From positions 1-54,247 of the forward strand of contig PLGF01000193.1 of NCBI GenBank assembly GCA_003138485.1: DNA of 54,247 nucleotides, written 5' to 3'. Positions 16,822 to 25,578 of this stretch are shown here, piece after piece (positions within the stretch are counted from its first letter, which is position 1; each line of letters opens with the position of its first letter). Below the pieces are notes generated by a model. The model had not been told where the DNA came from, searched no databases, and saw nothing but the letters and a program-made list of their open reading frames with translations. This stretch comes from Verrucomicrobiales bacterium. Lineage in GTDB: Bacteria > Verrucomicrobiota > Verrucomicrobiia > Limisphaerales > Palsa-1400. The position numbers and the translations under genes were made by a program.

Positions 16822-17015
16822 TTAAATGTCTTGCATAATGTAATGTTTGTGGTATGGTGATCGCAGTGGCTGAGGGCGTTTTGTTCTTTGAAAGGCTGCG
16901 GATTGGGGCGTTTGAGCGGTGAACCCGTTTGGACCACGCCATGCCCCGGTTGACGCGGCTGTTTATCCTCCTTCGCGCGGAGCGCTGGCCTCGTTTCCGG
17001 CCCGCCGTCGTGAGG
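16780..17015 (+). repeat. 220-bp interspersed repeat, copy A
   Basis: This stretch matches the reverse complement of 23885-24108 over about 200 bp. Shared anchors include CTGTTATGATGATG (16795), TTGCATAATG (about 16833), GCAGTGGCTGAGGGCG (16864) and a long block from GGTGAACCCGTTTGG (about 16917) through TTTATCCTCCTTCGCGCGGAG. Copy A carries about 30 extra bases after GAGGGCG (TTTTGTTCTTTGAAAGGCTG and following) that copy B lacks. No transposase is attached. Confidence 0.8.
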
Positions 17016-17023
17016 CGATGGAG

Positions 17024-17095
17024 ATAACCGCGGATTTCACGGATTTCACGGATAAAGAGTTCCCATCCGTGTCCATCCGTGAGATCCGTGGTTAA
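17024..17095 (-). repeat. CACGGAT palindromic repeat, copy 1
   Basis: ATAACCGCGGATTTCACGGA (17024) faces ATCCGTGAGATCCGTGGTTA (ending 17094) as imperfect inverted arms, with CACGGAT units iterated inside. Its reverse complement aligns with 53564-53626 (TTAACCACGGAT ... CACGGATGGGAA ... TTTATCCGTG ... ATCCGTGGTTAT), so the two are members of one family in opposite orientation. Confidence 0.8.
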
Positions 17096-17681
17096 GTCCC
17101 TTCCTCTGCGCCTACGATTTGCGCGAGATGGACTGTTTTGCCTTGTTGGGCTGGTGATCTGGAATTTCACCCTCTGGCACCCTCTGGCACCCTCTGGCAA
17201 TTTAAAAATCCGGGTATTGCGGGTTAATGCAGATCACACTCTCATGCACCCTTATGCACCCTTGTGCACCTTAATTATCGCGTTTTCGATCCCTCACCGC
17301 GAAGTCGCGGTCGGAAAGTTAACGATAAAGGGGGTTCGGTAATCGTCGAAGGCAGGTGGCTTGGACGCATCCTATTCGCACCTTATTTGTTTGCGGGCGG
17401 GAAAAACCAAGGCGCGTCAAGGCGCGTCAAGCCAAATCAAGGTAAATACCCCTACCCTTCCCACCCCGCCCATGACAATAGGCTTCCCATGAGGAGCCCC
17501 CCAGTGCTTATCGAAACGGGGGCTTCCTTCACCGAACAGGTGAGGCCGGCAGGCCGACGCTCGGTGCCTTCTGCCGCCGAATCGGCTCGGCAGGAGCTTC
17601 GCCATGGATTGGGGCTCTTTGGGGCGCGCCGGGTCTGGCTTGCAAAGTTGGCGGTGTTTGATACTTGTGGAGGTTGATTGG

Positions 17682-19244
17682 ATGAAGAGGATAATCTGCC
17701 TAATTGCGGTTTTTGCGGTTTTTGCGGTGAAGCGACCGGCCTTGGCGCTGCCGAGGCTGGAGGCGTCGCATGTGACGCTGGATTATGTGGCGAAAAAGGC
17801 GGAGTTGCGGGCGCGCAAGCCGTTCAGGTCGCCGCGCGCGGATTTGCCCGCGTTTTTGAGCCGGATGACTTACGACGAGTACCGGGAGATCGAGTTCCGG
17901 CATGACCGGGCGTTGTGGGCTGAGGAGGGGCTGCCGTTCCGGATGGAGTTTTTCCACCTGGGCTATCTTTATCAGGAGCCGGTCCACTTGAATGAATTCA
18001 CGCTGACACATGTGCAGCCGGTGCGATTTGTGCCGGATTTTTTTGATTACCGGTCGCTGAAGCTGCCGGAGGAAATCCCGGCGAACACCGGGTATGCGGG
18101 ATTTCGGGTGTTGAACCAATTGAATTCGAGCGGGAAGTGGGACGAGTTGGGGGCGTTTCAAGGGGCGAGTTATTTCCGGCTGCTGGGGCAGGGTCAGGTT
18201 TACGGGATGTCGGCCCGCGGGCTGGCGCTGGATTGCGGGGAAGACGGCAGGCCGGAGGAATTTCCGATTTTCACGGATTGGTGGCTGGGCAAACCGCAGC
18301 ATGACGACGAGCAGCTCCTGGTGTACGCGCTGCTGGACAGCGTGAGTTGCGCCGGGGCCTACGAGTTCCGGATCAAACCGGGAGCAACGACGGTCGCGGA
18401 AGTGGAGGCGGTGCTGTATTTCCGGGAGCGTCCGAACGTTGTGGCGTCCGACGCGCAGCGCAAGCCGCTGGCGACCATCGGCTATGCGCCGGTGACGAGC
18501 ATGTTTTGGATCGGGAGCGCGTCGGAACGGAAGTTCGACGATTACCGGCCGGAAGTTCACGACAGCGACGGGATGTTGCTGCACCAGGAAAGCGGGGAGA
18601 TGGTGTGGCGTCCGCTGGTCAACGGGACGGCGCTGAGGCACCAGGTATTCGCGGCAAACAACGTGAGAGGTTTCGGGTTGTTGCAGCGGGACCGGAATTT
18701 CAATCATTACCAGGATTTGTTCCACGCCTACCAGAATGTCCCCAGCGTGTGGGTGGAACCGCACGGGAACTGGGGCGGAGGCGACGTGCATCTGGTGGAA
18801 TTGAGCACGCAGTACGAGGGGCTGGACAACGTGGTGGCGTTCTGGGACCCGGCGGCCAAGCCGGGGCCGCTGCAGCCGCTGCGATTCGGCTACACGCTCT
18901 ACTGGACGCGGGAGACGGATATGACGCTATCGACCAACCAAGTGGTCTCCACGCGGGTGGGAGCGGACCCGCGGGACCAGGCGCAGCGGCAATTTGTGAT
19001 CGACTTTAATGTGCCCAAAATGACATCGGAGGAGGACCCTCCGACGGCGGCGGCGAGTTGCGGGGAGGGCGGGATGGTGACGCAGGCGCAGGTGTTCTGG
19101 AACGCGGCGGACAAGACGTGGCGGGTGATATTGAACGTGTTGCCCAAGGCCGGCTCGCGACAGCCGGTGGACGTGAAGTGCGCGCTCAAGAAGGGGGAGG
19201 AGACGGTTAGCGAGACGTGGAGCTACCGTTGGACCGCGCCATGA
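17682..19244 (+). CDS. opgG: Periplasmic glucan biosynthesis protein OpgG/MdoG
   Basis: A 520-residue protein of the MdoG/OpgG family, needed for synthesis of osmoregulated periplasmic glucans (branching and backbone release in the periplasm). A signal peptide is evident (KRIICLIAVFAVFAV, cleavage near ALALP). The N-terminal beta-sandwich starts at about 45 with the family pattern FLSRMTYDEYREIEF, and YFRLLGQGQVYGMSARGLAL is the conserved central stretch. A C-terminal Ig-like domain carries FVIDFNVPK. The ATG at 17682 has GGAGG 8 bases upstream. Its stop overlaps the next gene by 4 bp (ATGA), so an opgG-orf-opgH operon is likely. It could equally be named OpgD. Confidence 0.92.
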   Translation: MKRIICLIAVFAVFAVKRPALALPRLEASHVTLDYVAKKAELRARKPFRSPRADLPAFLSRMTYDEYREIEFRHDRALWAEEGLPFRMEFFHLGYLYQEPVHLNEFTLTHVQPVRFVPDFFDYRSLKLPEEIPANTGYAGFRVLNQLNSSGKWDELGAFQGASYFRLLGQGQVYGMSARGLALDCGEDGRPEEFPIFTDWWLGKPQHDDEQLLVYALLDSVSCAGAYEFRIKPGATTVAEVEAVLYFRERPNVVASDAQRKPLATIGYAPVTSMFWIGSASERKFDDYRPEVHDSDGMLLHQESGEMVWRPLVNGTALRHQVFAANNVRGFGLLQRDRNFNHYQDLFHAYQNVPSVWVEPHGNWGGGDVHLVELSTQYEGLDNVVAFWDPAAKPGPLQPLRFGYTLYWTRETDMTLSTNQVVSTRVGADPRDQAQRQFVIDFNVPKMTSEEDPPTAAASCGEGGMVTQAQVFWNAADKTWRVILNVLPKAGSRQPVDVKCALKKGEETVSETWSYRWTAP

Positions 19245-19816
19245 ACGCAACGGCCAGGAACAACACGCCGGGAAAGTTGGCGGGCCGGCCGCTGGAGGAA
19301 TGGAACGGGGCCTACTCGAAGGTGGAAAGCTATTTTCACGCTTTGCGGATGAATAACAGGGTCTTGCTGGGGCAGTTGGTGGCCCGGGTGCTGGAGCGGG
19401 CAATGGAGAGGTCCGACGCGGAGCCGCAACGCTCGGCGACGGAGCTGGCCGTGGAGGAAATGGACCGCCTGGTGAACGAATGGTTCGCGCAGGTGTTGCA
19501 GGCGCCGCCGGCCGGGGCGGAGATGCTCTCGACGCGGGGGCGGATGGCGCTGTTGCTGGCGGACATGCCCGGGCGGTGGCAGGACCAGTTTCTGCGTCCG
19601 GGGCCGTGGCCGGAGGAATTCGTGGTGGCGATGCGGGAGGGGTACCTGAGGGCGGGGCCGGATTTTCAACTGGCGAAGATGACGCCGCGCCCGCTGGACC
19701 TGGGGCCGATCGCGACGCTGACGAGATGGAGCCGGTTGCCTTACGTGAAAATGGCGGCCAGTTGGGTATTGTTCGGGGCGCTGCTGGTGCTGCTCTTTTA
19801 CCTGACCCACCAGTGA
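19241..19816 (+). CDS. Small membrane protein between opgG and opgH
   Basis: A 191-residue protein of unknown family. It is mostly charged and helical (RPLEEWNGAYSKVESYFHAL ... RSATELAVEEMDRLVNEWFA) and ends in one membrane helix (VKMAASWVLFGALLVLLFYL). The start at 19241 overlaps opgG and its stop shares a base with the opgH start, so it is translationally coupled to both. E. coli OpgH has a cytoplasmic N-terminal domain plus a first membrane helix before the transferase domain. Here OpgH is shorter (722 residues), so this protein may supply that part as a separate chain. That is inference from length, order and topology. Confidence 0.8.
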   Translation: MNATARNNTPGKLAGRPLEEWNGAYSKVESYFHALRMNNRVLLGQLVARVLERAMERSDAEPQRSATELAVEEMDRLVNEWFAQVLQAPPAGAEMLSTRGRMALLLADMPGRWQDQFLRPGPWPEEFVVAMREGYLRAGPDFQLAKMTPRPLDLGPIATLTRWSRLPYVKMAASWVLFGALLVLLFYLTHQ

Positions 19817-21984
19817 TGCCTTCCACACCGCCGACAGCCGGCGCCGGCACAGGCCAGGCGCAGCGCACGCATATCGAGCCGATGCCGCGGGTGCGGCGCG
19901 GCTGGCGGGTTTTTTTATTTTACTCTTCGGCGGTGCTGTTGACAGGGCTGGTGTCGATGCTCTTTGCCGATCTGCTGTGGCGGACGGGCTGGTCGCTGGC
20001 TGGGGTGGTGCTGTTGTGCCTGTTCATGGTGTTGTTTTTGGTCATCGCGGTGGGGTGCATGCACGGGGTGTATGGGTTCATGGCGCGCCTGAGCGGGGAC
20101 CGCCGGCTGACGGGCCTGAAGGAATATCGCGGGCAAAACATCAAGGGAGTGAGCACGGCGCTGGTGTTTCCCGTCCACAACGAAGAAGTGGCGCGGGTCT
20201 GCGAGGGGTTGCGGGCGACGTACGAGTCGCTGGAGAAGACGGGGCGGCTGGGCAACTTCGATTTTTACATATTGAGCGATTCGACGGAGGCGGACAAATG
20301 GGTGGAGGAGGAGCAACGGTGGTTTGATTTGGTGCGGGACCTGGATGCTCTGGGGCGGATCTATTATCGCAGGCGGGTGACGAACGAGGGGAAGAAGTGT
20401 GGGAATATCCGGGACTTTCTAAGCACGTGGGGGGCGCGTTACCGGTATTTCGTTGTATTTGACGCGGACAGTGTGATGAAAGGGGAGACGGTGGTGGAAT
20501 TGGTGAAGTTGATGGAGGCGCATCCGCACGTTGGGCTGGTGCAAACGGTGCCGGCGCTGGTGAACGCAAGGACGCTGTTCGGGCGGATGGAGCAATTTGC
20601 CAACCGGCTTTACGGGCCGATCTTCATCACGGGGCTGAATTTTTGGGCGCAGGCGTTCGGGAATTACTGGGGGCACAACGCGATCATCCGCACGGAGGCG
20701 TTCATGCAGCACTGCGACCTGCCGCAGTTGCCGGGGCGGAAGCCCTTTGGAGGGCAGATATTGAGCCATGATTTCGTCGAGGCGGCGTTGCTGCTCAGGG
20801 CGGACTGGGAGGTGTGGCTGGCCTACGACCTGGAGGGGAGCTGGGAGGAGGCGCCGCCGACGATGATCGAGGCCGCGCGGAGGGACCGGAGGTGGTGCCA
20901 GGGGAACCTGCAGCATTTCATGGTGGTGTGGGCCAAGGGGCTGAGGGGATTGAGCCGCCTGCACCTGGCGCAGGGGATTCTGAGTTACCTGGCGGGACCG
21001 CTGTGGTTGTTTTTCCTCTTGACGTTCAACTGGATGCTGTGGTCCGAGAGCCGGACGGGACTGTCGCGAATCACGGTGCGGCCCTGGACTCCGTTCCTGC
21101 GGGTCAGCGGCACGGAGCACGCGTTCCTCATCTTTGTAATCTGCATGGCCGTGCTGTTCCTGCCCAAGGTGCTGGCGTTGGCGGACCTGGCATTGGACAG
21201 GGAGCGCCGGCGGGCCTTTGGCGGGCTGACCAACGCCACGGTCAGCGCCATCGCGGAGACGGCCTTCTCCGCCCTGCACGCGCCGTTGCAGATGCTGTGG
21301 CACTCGAAGTACGTCGCGGAGTCCCTATTCCTGGCCGGGGTGTCGTGGGGACCGCAGACGCGGACGGCGGAGGGGACGAGTTGGCTGGAGGGAGCGCGGG
21401 CGCACTGGGGCCACACGGTAATCGGATTGGTTTGGGGCAGTGCGATTTGGCGGCTGGACCATCCGACGTTCTGGTGGTTTATGCCGGTGATGGCCGGGAT
21501 GGTGGTGAGCATTCCGTTGAGCGTATTGACCAGCCGGACCAGCCTGGGCGAGCAGACGCGCCGCGCTGGGCTCTTTCTCTCGCCTGAGGAAACCGCTCCT
21601 CCGCGGGAACTGGCCGCGCTTCGGGCGCGAATGGCGGCTGAGGCGGCGGACGGGCAGTTGACGCCGCGCGGCGCGGATTGCGGGCTGGCGGACGTGGTTC
21701 TGGACCCGTACGTCAATGCCATGCACGTCACGCTGTTGCGGGAAAAAGGGCAGAATCCGGCTTTCGCGCGCGCGCTGTCCGACCTGGGCGTGGGGCGGCC
21801 GGAGGTGAGGGCGTTGTGCGAGAAGCTGCTGGCGGAGGGGCCGGAGCGCCTGGGGCGCCAGGAGAAGCTGCTCATATTAAGCGATGCCGAGCAACTGCCG
21901 TGGCTGCATCGGCAGGCGTGGCTGCGTCCAAGCGCCACGCTGGCCCGCTGGTGGCAGGGCCAAATCCGGGAATATGCCCGGTAG
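19816..21984 (+). CDS. opgH: Glucans biosynthesis glucosyltransferase OpgH/MdoH
   Basis: A 722-residue membrane glycosyltransferase (GT2). N-terminal helices (FYSSAVLLTGLVSMLFADLL and VLLCLFMVLFLVIAVG) precede the transferase domain. That domain has LVFPVHNEEVARV, the LSDS and VFDADS (D-x-D) motifs, HDFVEAALLLRADWEVW and the R-R-x-R-W type acceptor motif in ARRDRRWCQGN. Several C-terminal helices follow. It polymerises the beta-linked glucose backbone from UDP-glucose and exports it to the periplasm, where OpgG acts. The start at 19816 lies in a TGATG junction with the upstream gene. Confidence 0.93.
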   Translation: MPSTPPTAGAGTGQAQRTHIEPMPRVRRGWRVFLFYSSAVLLTGLVSMLFADLLWRTGWSLAGVVLLCLFMVLFLVIAVGCMHGVYGFMARLSGDRRLTGLKEYRGQNIKGVSTALVFPVHNEEVARVCEGLRATYESLEKTGRLGNFDFYILSDSTEADKWVEEEQRWFDLVRDLDALGRIYYRRRVTNEGKKCGNIRDFLSTWGARYRYFVVFDADSVMKGETVVELVKLMEAHPHVGLVQTVPALVNARTLFGRMEQFANRLYGPIFITGLNFWAQAFGNYWGHNAIIRTEAFMQHCDLPQLPGRKPFGGQILSHDFVEAALLLRADWEVWLAYDLEGSWEEAPPTMIEAARRDRRWCQGNLQHFMVVWAKGLRGLSRLHLAQGILSYLAGPLWLFFLLTFNWMLWSESRTGLSRITVRPWTPFLRVSGTEHAFLIFVICMAVLFLPKVLALADLALDRERRRAFGGLTNATVSAIAETAFSALHAPLQMLWHSKYVAESLFLAGVSWGPQTRTAEGTSWLEGARAHWGHTVIGLVWGSAIWRLDHPTFWWFMPVMAGMVVSIPLSVLTSRTSLGEQTRRAGLFLSPEETAPPRELAALRARMAAEAADGQLTPRGADCGLADVVLDPYVNAMHVTLLREKGQNPAFARALSDLGVGRPEVRALCEKLLAEGPERLGRQEKLLILSDAEQLPWLHRQAWLRPSATLARWWQGQIREYAR

Positions 21985-22039
21985 GGGAGGCCACGTCCGC
22001 CTCAGGCCGCGGTTGATCCTGCTTCGGAGCGGCCGTCGT

Positions 22040-22594
22040 TTACGCCGGCGGCAAATCCCCCCAAGCGACCGGCACGGACAGTTTTTTGCCAAAGCGATTG
22101 AGGTACTGGAGTTGTTTGTTGGCCAGCCCGTACTCGTGGACCAGGCGCGTGATCTTGACGTCGTAGCAGCAATACTCGGCGATCTCCAGCAGTTTGCCTT
22201 CCCGGAACCAGCGAAGGGCCTGCGTTCCTTCGGCGGTCTTTTCCACCCCCAACGTCGCTGACGCAATCGAGTCCAGGGAGAGGCGATGGTGCAGGGACTT
22301 CTCCAACTCCGCAAGCATGTCGAGCGAGGGCACCTGTTGGGCGTCAAAAAACGGGTTGTGGCCGGCCAGCACCTCGTAATCGAAGCGCAACGTATTGAAG
22401 CCGACCACCAGGTCGGCCCGGCGCAACTCCTCTATGAGCGCGTTGACCTCCTGCTCGCCGTAAATCCTGTATTGGCCTCGAGCGGTGCTGTAGGTCACGC
22501 CGATGCTCATCCGCATGTCGCGGATTCTGTCCCACCCGCCGACTTCGTCCGCGGACTTCTGGGTTTCGAGGTCAAAATAGACTGTGTTCTTCAT
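22040..22594 (-). CDS. DEDD-type 3'-5' exonuclease-like (RNase H fold) protein
   Basis: A 184-residue protein with exonuclease motifs of the DnaQ/YprB kind: FDLET (motif I, D and E near residues 8-10), VVGFNTLRFDYEVL (motif II Asp, about 70) and EYCCYDVKITRLVHEYG (motif III region, about 140). It probably degrades or proofreads DNA or RNA ends; the related family often sits beside or inside helicases, but no helicase gene is adjacent here. It is transcribed toward opgH (convergent) and away from the HAD gene. Confidence 0.75.
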   Translation of the reverse strand: MKNTVYFDLETQKSADEVGGWDRIRDMRMSIGVTYSTARGQYRIYGEQEVNALIEELRRADLVVGFNTLRFDYEVLAGHNPFFDAQQVPSLDMLAELEKSLHHRLSLDSIASATLGVEKTAEGTQALRWFREGKLLEIAEYCCYDVKITRLVHEYGLANKQLQYLNRFGKKLSVPVAWGDLPPA

Positions 22595-22749
22595 CGCGCC
22601 GGATTCGAGGCGGCTTTATATCCCGCCGCCGCCGAATTGGAAGTTTTTTCGCGCCGCCGCCGCCATTCCGGGCGGCATCTCTTCGGACGAAGTGATGCCC
22701 CTTGAATCCGGGCATTGCATTCCGGCCGCTTTCCCCGCAATCTGGAAAG

Positions 22750-23433
22750 GTGATCCGATTGGTTTTATTTGATATCGACGGCACGCTTGTCCACACGGGC
22801 GGGGCCGGGGTAAAGGCGTTTGCGCGGGCGCTTGCGAGTGAATTTGGGATTCAGGACGGAACCGGGCAGGTGAAGTTCGGCGGACGGACGGATGTGTCGC
22901 TGGTGCGCGAAATATTCCGCAACGAGGGGATCGAGGCGTCGCCGGAGAATTTCGCGCGTTTTTTTGCGGCCTATGTGTCGTGCCTGCGGGAAATTATTGT
23001 TGGCTGCAAAGGCGGGGCCTGCCGCGGGGTCCTCCCGTTCCACGACGATCTGGCCGCGCGGCCCCAGCCGCCGCTTCTGGGACTGCTGACCGGGAACATC
23101 CAGCAAGGCGCGCGGATCAAACTCGAACGGTTCCAATTGTGGGAGAAATTCCCCTTCGGCGCGTTCGCCGACGATCACGAGGAGCGCGACCAGATTGCCG
23201 CCATCGCCCTTCAACGCGGCAGCCGGCGCTTGGGCGGGCCGTTGCGCGGCGACGAAGTGCTGGTCATTGGAGACACGCCGCTGGACATTCGTTGCGGCCG
23301 ATCCATCGGGGCCAAAGTCCTGGCCGTCGCCACCGGGGGCGCGCCGCTGGAGGAATTGCGCGCGCATCAGCCAGACTGGGCCGTGGCTGATTTGTCGCAA
23401 GTCTCCGCCGCGGAAGTCTTGGACGGGGCTTGA
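22750..23433 (+). CDS. HAD-superfamily phosphatase
   Basis: A 227-residue haloacid-dehalogenase hydrolase. Motif I is FDIDGTLVHTGG at the N-terminus, motif II LLTGN near residue 115, a Lys in IKLERF is the motif III region, and motif IV is VIGDTPLDIRCG. The helical cap lies between motifs I and II. It is similar to phosphoglycolate-phosphatase-like enzymes; the substrate is unknown. The start is uncertain: I took the GTG at 22750 directly before IRLVLFDIDG, but a TTG at 22702 is also open. The end abuts the convergent fmdB-type gene without a gap. Confidence 0.82.
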   Translation: MIRLVLFDIDGTLVHTGGAGVKAFARALASEFGIQDGTGQVKFGGRTDVSLVREIFRNEGIEASPENFARFFAAYVSCLREIIVGCKGGACRGVLPFHDDLAARPQPPLLGLLTGNIQQGARIKLERFQLWEKFPFGAFADDHEERDQIAAIALQRGSRRLGGPLRGDEVLVIGDTPLDIRCGRSIGAKVLAVATGGAPLEELRAHQPDWAVADLSQVSAAEVLDGA

Positions 23434-23661
23434 TCAGTGCGAATGGGGACGCCCGGTGCCGCACATGCCGCAGGAACCCGGATTGCCGGAGCATCCCGCC
23501 GGCTCCGAAGATTCGCCGCCGCCCGAAGCGAAGACCGAGAGCTTCTTCACCAACTTCTTCGATCCGCACTTTGGACAGGCGGTTCCCTTCCATTTGCTGG
23601 TTCGGACCAGGATTTCGCTGTCGGTCCCACATTTCCCGCAATGAAACTCATAGATCGGCAT
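23434..23661 (-). CDS. FmdB-type zinc-ribbon regulatory protein
   Basis: A 75-residue protein starting MPIYEFHCGKCG, the hallmark of the FmdB/CxxC_CxxC_SSSS family, with the second Cys pair in ACPKCGSKKLVKKLSVFASG. The C-terminus is Cys/Gly/Ser-rich (CSGNPGSCGMCGTG) and ends in His residues, which could add metal binding. The family is described as putative regulators; the function here is unknown. The ATG at 23661 fits the family start, although the frame is open further upstream. Confidence 0.85.
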   Translation of the reverse strand: MPIYEFHCGKCGTDSEILVRTSKWKGTACPKCGSKKLVKKLSVFASGGGESSEPAGCSGNPGSCGMCGTGRPHSH

Positions 23662-24308
23662 ACACCCAGCATAGCCATGCGAAGGGTTCCCCGGCAACGG
23701 GAAAAGCGCGCCAATCAACCTGCCAGAGCGCCTCTCAATTCTAAAAAGCCGTCACACCGTAACATTTGTTGATAATCAAACACTTAACCCGCCAGACCTT
23801 GACTGGGCTTGATTTACCTTGATCGTCGCCAGGGTTGGATAAGCCCGCGACCGGAATCCATGTTGCCACCATTTGCCAGGATGGCGAGCCGGAAACGAGG
23901 CCAGCGCTCCGCGAAAAGGCGGACCTGTCCTCCGTGGCGCTCCGCGCGAAGGAGGATAAACAGCCGCGTCAACCGGGGCATGGCGTGTTCTAAACGGGTT
24001 CACCGCCCAAACGCCCCTCAGCCACTGCAACCACAATACAACAACACTTGCATTATGCAATATCTCTGACCGCAAAATCGTTACATCATCATAACAGACT
24101 GCAATTCAGGCTTTTGCAGAAGTGAACAAATTATTGGGCGGACGCTCGCGCGTGGGCGGAACACGCTGAAACCGCAAAATGTCGAATGCTTGGATGCGAA
24201 CCCAATGCGCTGCTCCTCGACAGGGAAGGCTTCACTCCCATCGACCGCAGCAGACAGAACACGGGAAATATGGGATGAAATTGACCTGAGGTCCTTGCCT
24301 GCGCTGTC
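23662..24308. other. Gene-free interval with interspersed repeat copy B
   Basis: No gene is supported. TCAAG-rich DNA (about 23800-23835) resembles that at 17408-17445. Repeat copy B follows, and a segment starting GTGAACAAATTATTGGGCGG (24123) is related to GTGAACAAATTGTTTGGAAG at 367. Frames crossing the region in both directions read repeat sequence. Confidence 0.55.
23885..24108 (-). repeat. 220-bp interspersed repeat, copy B
   Basis: Inverted relative to copy A at 16780-17015 and closely similar to it in the aligned blocks. Copy B has about 34 extra bases near 23910-23945, which look like a local duplication of the GCGGAGCGC/GCGCTCCGCG segment, and lacks the 30-base insertion of copy A. 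The end nearest 24100 carries the same CTGTTATGATGATG block (reverse strand). Confidence 0.8.
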
Positions 24309-24665
24309 TTATGCGACCCTGTCGAGCGACCGGCTCGAACCGCTCTGCGAACCGGCCAAATTGTTCTGTGAATAGGCGTTATTGGGGTCTGAAGCCGCGG
24401 CGGTGGTTTGGGTTGAGCCGGCATGCCCGGAGCTCTTTTTGGCAGCCTTGGCTTGCGCCTGCTGGATTTCGATTTGAATCATCTGAGCCTCCAACTCCAA
24501 TTCCTGAATGACCTGCTGTTTGGTTTTGGAGCTGTCTTTGCTCTGGTTTTCTTTCTGAATTTCTTGTTGGACAGTTTGCAGTTGCTTTTCGAGTTCGGCC
24601 ACCGTGGTCGTGCTTGAAGTGGACACGGTGGAAGAAATGCTGCTGGAAACGGAGGAAACATTCAT
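24309..24665 (-). CDS. Ser/Thr-rich coiled-coil protein (FlxA-like)
   Basis: A 118-residue protein of unknown role. The first 22 residues are almost all Ser, Thr and Val (MNVSSVSSSISSTVSTSSTT). A strongly predicted coiled coil follows (VAELEKQLQTVQQEIQKENQ ... QQVIQELELEAQMIQIEIQQ), then a Ser/Gln/Asn tail. This layout is like FlxA-family proteins. There is no classical signal peptide. The N-terminus resembles that of the next gene upstream (MTVSNLSS), with which it probably forms a two-gene unit 41 bp apart. Confidence 0.6.
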   Translation of the reverse strand: MNVSSVSSSISSTVSTSSTTTVAELEKQLQTVQQEIQKENQSKDSSKTKQQVIQELELEAQMIQIEIQQAQAKAAKKSSGHAGSTQTTAAASDPNNAYSQNNLAGSQSGSSRSLDRVA

Positions 24666-24706
24666 AGGGTGACTTTCATGACAATTTTAATCTGCAAAGA
24701 AGGAGT

Positions 24707-25465
24707 TTAGATCAAGGCGCTCAGGGCGCTGGCGGTGGATGAGGACGTGGATGCGAGCGTGCCATCCGCAGAATACGTGCCCGAATTGGACGCTTGGAAG
24801 GGCGTGTTTTTGTTGAGGTAATCCTTTAGATCAGACAGAATGCTTGTGGCGTCTGTGGTATTGTCGGATGAAAGCGCGCTCTGGAGCGATTGGAGATAGC
24901 TGGTGATTTGGCTGCCAACGCTCGAACTGCCGCTGCTGCCGGTGGAACTGCCGCTGCTGGAACAGGAGTTTGGCGCATCGGAAAGAACATCCGATATCAG
25001 GGTGGAGGCGTCCGACGTATCACCCGATTGCAAGTCACTTCCCACTGCGTCGAGCGCTTTCTCCAGCGGGTTTTCGGAATTGGACGAGCCATTCGCTGAA
25101 CTGGGACCTTGTGGCGGCGGATTTGCCGCGAGATAAGTGTTTAAATTCGATAAGACGCTCTGGGCCTTCGACGTGTCTCCGGAAGAGACTGCGCTTTGAA
25201 TGGATTGGAGATAGCTGGTAATTTGGCTCCCAACGCTTGAACCGCCGCTGCTGCCGGTGGAACTGCTGATGTCGTCTGAAGAAGCCGGCGCGTTGGAAAG
25301 AATGCTTGATAAAAGGCTTGCGGCGTTGGACGTGTTTCCGGATGTCAAGTCGTTTTCCAACGAACTGAGGGCATTATTCAGGGGGTTGGATTTTTTGGAC
25401 TTGTTGGTTTGGGTCGAACTTGCGGCGGTCAAATAATCAAGAGATGAGAGGTTGGATACGGTCAT
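24707..25465 (-). CDS. Ser/Asn-rich protein with two 105-residue repeats
   Basis: A 252-residue protein with no recognised family. The body is a tandem duplication of about 105 residues. Each copy starts NPL(N/E)-ALxxxxxDLxSG(N/D)TS, has a Ser/Gly-rich hinge, and continues with SSVGSQITSYLQS and a helix ending in a (S/D)L(N/K)xYL motif. The duplication is also visible in DNA: GATTGGAGATAGCTGGT recurs 315 bp apart (about 24888 and 25203). It has no signal peptide or membrane segment. I used the ATG at 25465 (MTVSNLSSLDYL), which matches the style of the partner gene; an upstream in-frame start at 25492 exists. Confidence 0.6.
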   Translation of the reverse strand: MTVSNLSSLDYLTAASSTQTNKSKKSNPLNNALSSLENDLTSGNTSNAASLLSSILSNAPASSDDISSSTGSSGGSSVGSQITSYLQSIQSAVSSGDTSKAQSVLSNLNTYLAANPPPQGPSSANGSSNSENPLEKALDAVGSDLQSGDTSDASTLISDVLSDAPNSCSSSGSSTGSSGSSSVGSQITSYLQSLQSALSSDNTTDATSILSDLKDYLNKNTPFQASNSGTYSADGTLASTSSSTASALSALI

Positions 25466-25578
25466 AGCAGGATTCCATTCAGTGATTTGCACATGCGGAC
25501 GGCGTTTAGCCGTCTTTCAATTTGCGTCTGCGTTGGCGCTTGGCGCCATTTCTGCAATGCTCTGCACACCCGGATCGG

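Larger units (their letters stand above)
15724..17681. other. Long low-coding interval between gspE and opgG
   Basis: About 1.9 kb with no intact gene I can support. It contains the gspE promoter region (no clear -35/-10 pair seen), an inverted-repeat element (15898-16006), an AGGACTGACC motif (16089-16098), a methyltransferase-like fragment (16441-16821), copy A of a 220-bp interspersed repeat (16780-17015) and a CACGGAT palindrome (17024-17095). Reiterated CACCCTCTGG units (about 17169-17198), CTCATGCAC-type units (about 17240-17268) and TCAAG-rich DNA (17408-17445) also occur. The base composition is more AT-rich than the flanking operons. Confidence 0.6.

Noticed and set aside
23776..24075. 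A 99-residue minus-strand frame and a plus-strand frame in the same place
   Set aside because: Both only translate interspersed repeat copy B; the other copy has different insertions that would break them.
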